Shown one piece after another: positions 5,143-6,600 of a DNA stretch of 6,600 nt; within the stretch, counting starts at the first letter, position 1, and every line of letters begins with the position of its first letter. The position numbers and the translations under genes were made by a program. The notes below the pieces were generated by a model, which made no database searches, had not been told where the DNA came from, and saw only the letters and a list, made by a program, of their open reading frames with translations. The stretch spans positions 1 through 6,600 of the forward strand of contig JAILGO010000019.1 of assembly GCA_024696725.1 (NCBI GenBank). Reading direction: 5' to 3'. This stretch comes from Eubacterium sp. GTDB lineage: Bacteria; Bacillota; Clostridia; Oscillospirales; Acutalibacteraceae.

Positions 5143-6381
5143 ATGACTAACCAATCAATAGAGAGCGGTAAACGGTTTGCGAAAACCTTAACCGCCGCGT
5201 TAATTGCAGTTTTCGTCATAGTGTCAATATTTGCTTCGGTTGTATTTGCAGCCGACGGAAGCGAAACAAGAAACGTTAAAATTATTATTGACGCAGAAGA
5301 AACGACAGTTACAACTACTGAGACGGAACCTATCGAAATTCTCACGACCTCAGGTATCGCGCTTCAGGATACCGACAGACTTGATTTTTCGGGATATAAC
5401 GAAACCGAAGGCGGAAGCATTGTAATTAACAGACTTAAAACAATTAATGTAGAACACAATAACGTTATCGAAAGCAAAAAGGTTTATGCTTTAACGGTAG
5501 GCGGAGCTTTAAGCGAAGCAGGCGTTAATATAGAAAAGAACGAAATGGCAGGCGCACCGCTTGACGCACCCGTTCTTGACGGTATGTTGATTAAAATTAA
5601 GCCGTATTTCACCGTAAAGCTTAAAGCGGACGGTAAAACGCAGAGCTTTAACGTTATCGAGGGTACGGTAGCCGACCTTCTTAAGAAGGCGGGCGTTACT
5701 CTTGACAGAGACGATTTTACAAAGCCGAAGCTTAATAAGAAGCTTAAGGCGGGTATGAGCGTAAAGGTTTACCGCGTAAGCTTTAAAAACAAGACCGTAA
5801 CAAGAAAGATTAAGTTTTCAACAAAGATGATTGAAGACGAAGACCTTGAAATCGGAAAGACAAAGGTCGTTAAAAAGGGTAAGAACGGTAAAAAGAAAGT
5901 AACCTATAAGATTAAGTATATTAACGGCAAAAAGGTTAAGTCAACAAAGATTAACCAGGTAGTTACAAAAAAAGCCAAGAAAAAGGTTGTAAAGGTAGGA
6001 ACAAAGACCGCAGAGGGCTACAAGGACGTCGAGCCTAACGGCGTAACCTCAAAGTGGGGCTACAGCGTCGGTCAGAAAATCAGCGGTAAGTATACTCACT
6101 ACTGCGCGTGCGCTACCTGTAACGGAAGCAACAGCGGAACGACCTCAAGCGGCTACAGAATTTATAATGGTATGGAAAATCCGTACTATATCGCGTGTAA
6201 CTGGCTTCCCACGGGAACGGTTATCAACGTCGACGGCGTTAACTACTGCGTAGTTGACAGAGGCGGCAGCGGACTTTCAAGAGTCGGAAGAATAGATATA
6301 TTCACTCCCGAGGGACACGCAGCCTGCTACCGTTACGGAACGGGACCGTGCGAGATAACAATCGTACGCCTCGGCTGGTAA
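5143..6381 (+). CDS. Secreted DUF348-G5-3D cell-wall protein (YabE/RpfB-like)
   Basis: Predicted exported peptidoglycan-remodelling protein of 412 residues. The ATG at 5143 is chosen because AAGGAG lies 6 nt upstream and the promoter -10 is at 5059-5064. An in-frame TTG at 5053 would lie upstream of the transcription start. Domains: signal peptide 1-36 (cut after VVFA), three DUF348 repeats (about 45-95, 101-153 and 156-212), a G5 domain (about 215-288) and a 3D domain (306-412). The G5 part is very basic, with 21 lysines in residues 239-288. The 3D domain keeps two of its three name-giving aspartates, Asp372 in VVDRGG and Asp385 in GRIDIF. The position of the first is IACNW, with Asn353. All seven cysteines of the protein lie in this domain (321, 323, 326, 352, 369, 395, 403). 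The family is related to resuscitation-promoting factors and MltA-fold enzymes. Lytic activity here is inferred. It is monocistronic, with its own promoter and terminator. Confidence 0.9.
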   Translation: MTNQSIESGKRFAKTLTAALIAVFVIVSIFASVVFAADGSETRNVKIIIDAEETTVTTTETEPIEILTTSGIALQDTDRLDFSGYNETEGGSIVINRLKTINVEHNNVIESKKVYALTVGGALSEAGVNIEKNEMAGAPLDAPVLDGMLIKIKPYFTVKLKADGKTQSFNVIEGTVADLLKKAGVTLDRDDFTKPKLNKKLKAGMSVKVYRVSFKNKTVTRKIKFSTKMIEDEDLEIGKTKVVKKGKNGKKKVTYKIKYINGKKVKSTKINQVVTKKAKKKVVKVGTKTAEGYKDVEPNGVTSKWGYSVGQKISGKYTHYCACATCNGSNSGTTSSGYRIYNGMENPYYIACNWLPTGTVINVDGVNYCVVDRGGSGLSRVGRIDIFTPEGHAACYRYGTGPCEITIVRLGW

Positions 6382-6392
6382 ATAAAAAATAA

Positions 6393-6425
6393 GACCGAAG
6401 GATTTCCTTCGGCCTTTTTATTTTG
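6393..6425. terminator. Bidirectional intrinsic terminator between the 3D gene and ddh
   Basis: A seven-bp stem CCGAAGG (6395-6401)/CCTTCGG (6406-6412) with loop ATTT is followed on the plus strand by CC and a T-rich run (6415-6424). It is preceded by an A-rich run (6381-6392) that becomes a T-rich tail on the minus strand. It can therefore stop both the 3D gene and the converging ddh gene. Confidence 0.92.
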
Positions 6426-6429
6426 CGTT

Positions 6430-6600
6430 TTATAAGTAATGCGCCCTTAACTCGTCGGCAGGGATTGCGGAAAGATATGCCGGCGCGATGTCGAATACCG
6501 TCATTGCTCCGGTTTTGCCCTCTGCATTGAGTCTTGCCGCCGCTCTCGCGTAAGCCGCGATAACAGAGCCCGTGAATTCGGGGTTTGAGTCGAGCTTCAG
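6430..6600 (-). CDS. ddh: meso-Diaminopimelate D-dehydrogenase, C-terminal 56 residues (cut by window edge)
   Basis: Only the last 56 codons and stop are in the window; the rest (about 270 residues by family length) lies beyond 6600. The visible part has the conserved C-terminus of the family: LKLDSNPEFTGSVIAAYARA at the left edge, then RLNAEGKTGA, then TVFDIAPAYLS ahead of the end. Ddh reductively aminates L-tetrahydrodipicolinate to meso-diaminopimelate in one NADPH-dependent step, bypassing the succinylase, acetylase and aminotransferase routes. The product supplies lysine and the peptidoglycan stem peptide. The gene converges on the 3D gene and shares its terminator. The N-terminal NADP-binding domain is not visible, so intactness cannot be judged. 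Confidence 0.88.
   Translation of the reverse strand: MKLDSNPEFTGSVIAAYARAAARLNAEGKTGAMTVFDIAPAYLSAIPADELRAHYL

Noticed and set aside
1715..5325. Shared peptide TTVTTTE in the VanW lipoprotein (54-59 region) and the 3D protein (54-60)
   Set aside because: In the first it is a low-complexity linker. In the second it falls inside a DUF348 repeat, where Thr/Val-rich sequence is normal. Coincidence is the simpler reading.

Overview
The window looks like the chromosome of a Gram-positive, spore-forming-type Clostridia, most likely a gut Ruminococcaceae/Oscillospiraceae relative. This rests on strong AGGAGG-type ribosome binding sites, AT-rich intergenic DNA around more GC-rich genes, a clostridial-type OGG glycosylase, a SleB-type hydrolase, VanW and DUF348/G5/3D proteins, and a diaminopimelate dehydrogenase. 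I see no phage, transposon, CRISPR or RNA gene. Genus-level assignment is a guess.

Layout: (1) 1-149, AT-rich leader with two perfect AT palindromes and a good vegetative promoter. (2) glmU (150-1547, +), followed 11 bp later by a VanW-domain lipoprotein gene (1559-2530, +), forming a two-gene operon that ends in an intrinsic terminator. (3) A convergent OGG-type DNA glycosylase gene (2561-3382, -), whose stop codon lies in that terminator's T-tract. (4) A 393-bp divergent intergenic region holding the glycosylase promoter, direct repeats, DnaA-box-like sequences and a sigma-G-like promoter candidate. (5) A SleB-type spore-cortex or cell-wall hydrolase gene (3776-4747, +) whose reading frame carries an unusual 89-residue N-terminal extension ahead of a second well-formed ribosome binding site, start and signal peptide. 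(6) A 395-bp gap ending in a near-consensus promoter embedded in a run of abutting palindromes. (7) A secreted DUF348-G5-3D cell-wall protein gene (5143-6381, +). (8) A bidirectional terminator and the 3' end of a convergent meso-diaminopimelate dehydrogenase gene (6430-6600, -, cut by the window edge).

Apart from the DNA-repair gene, every gene concerns peptidoglycan. GlmU makes UDP-GlcNAc. Ddh makes meso-DAP, the cross-linking residue. The VanW lipoprotein is a candidate cysteine L,D-transpeptidase. SleB and the 3D protein are predicted wall lytic or remodelling enzymes. None of this is a wholly new system. The points most worth a second look are the in-frame extension/nested start of the SleB gene, the atypical cysteine-rich 3D domain with Asn in place of the first signature Asp, the coupling of glmU to a VanW gene, and the palindrome chain at the 3D gene promoter.
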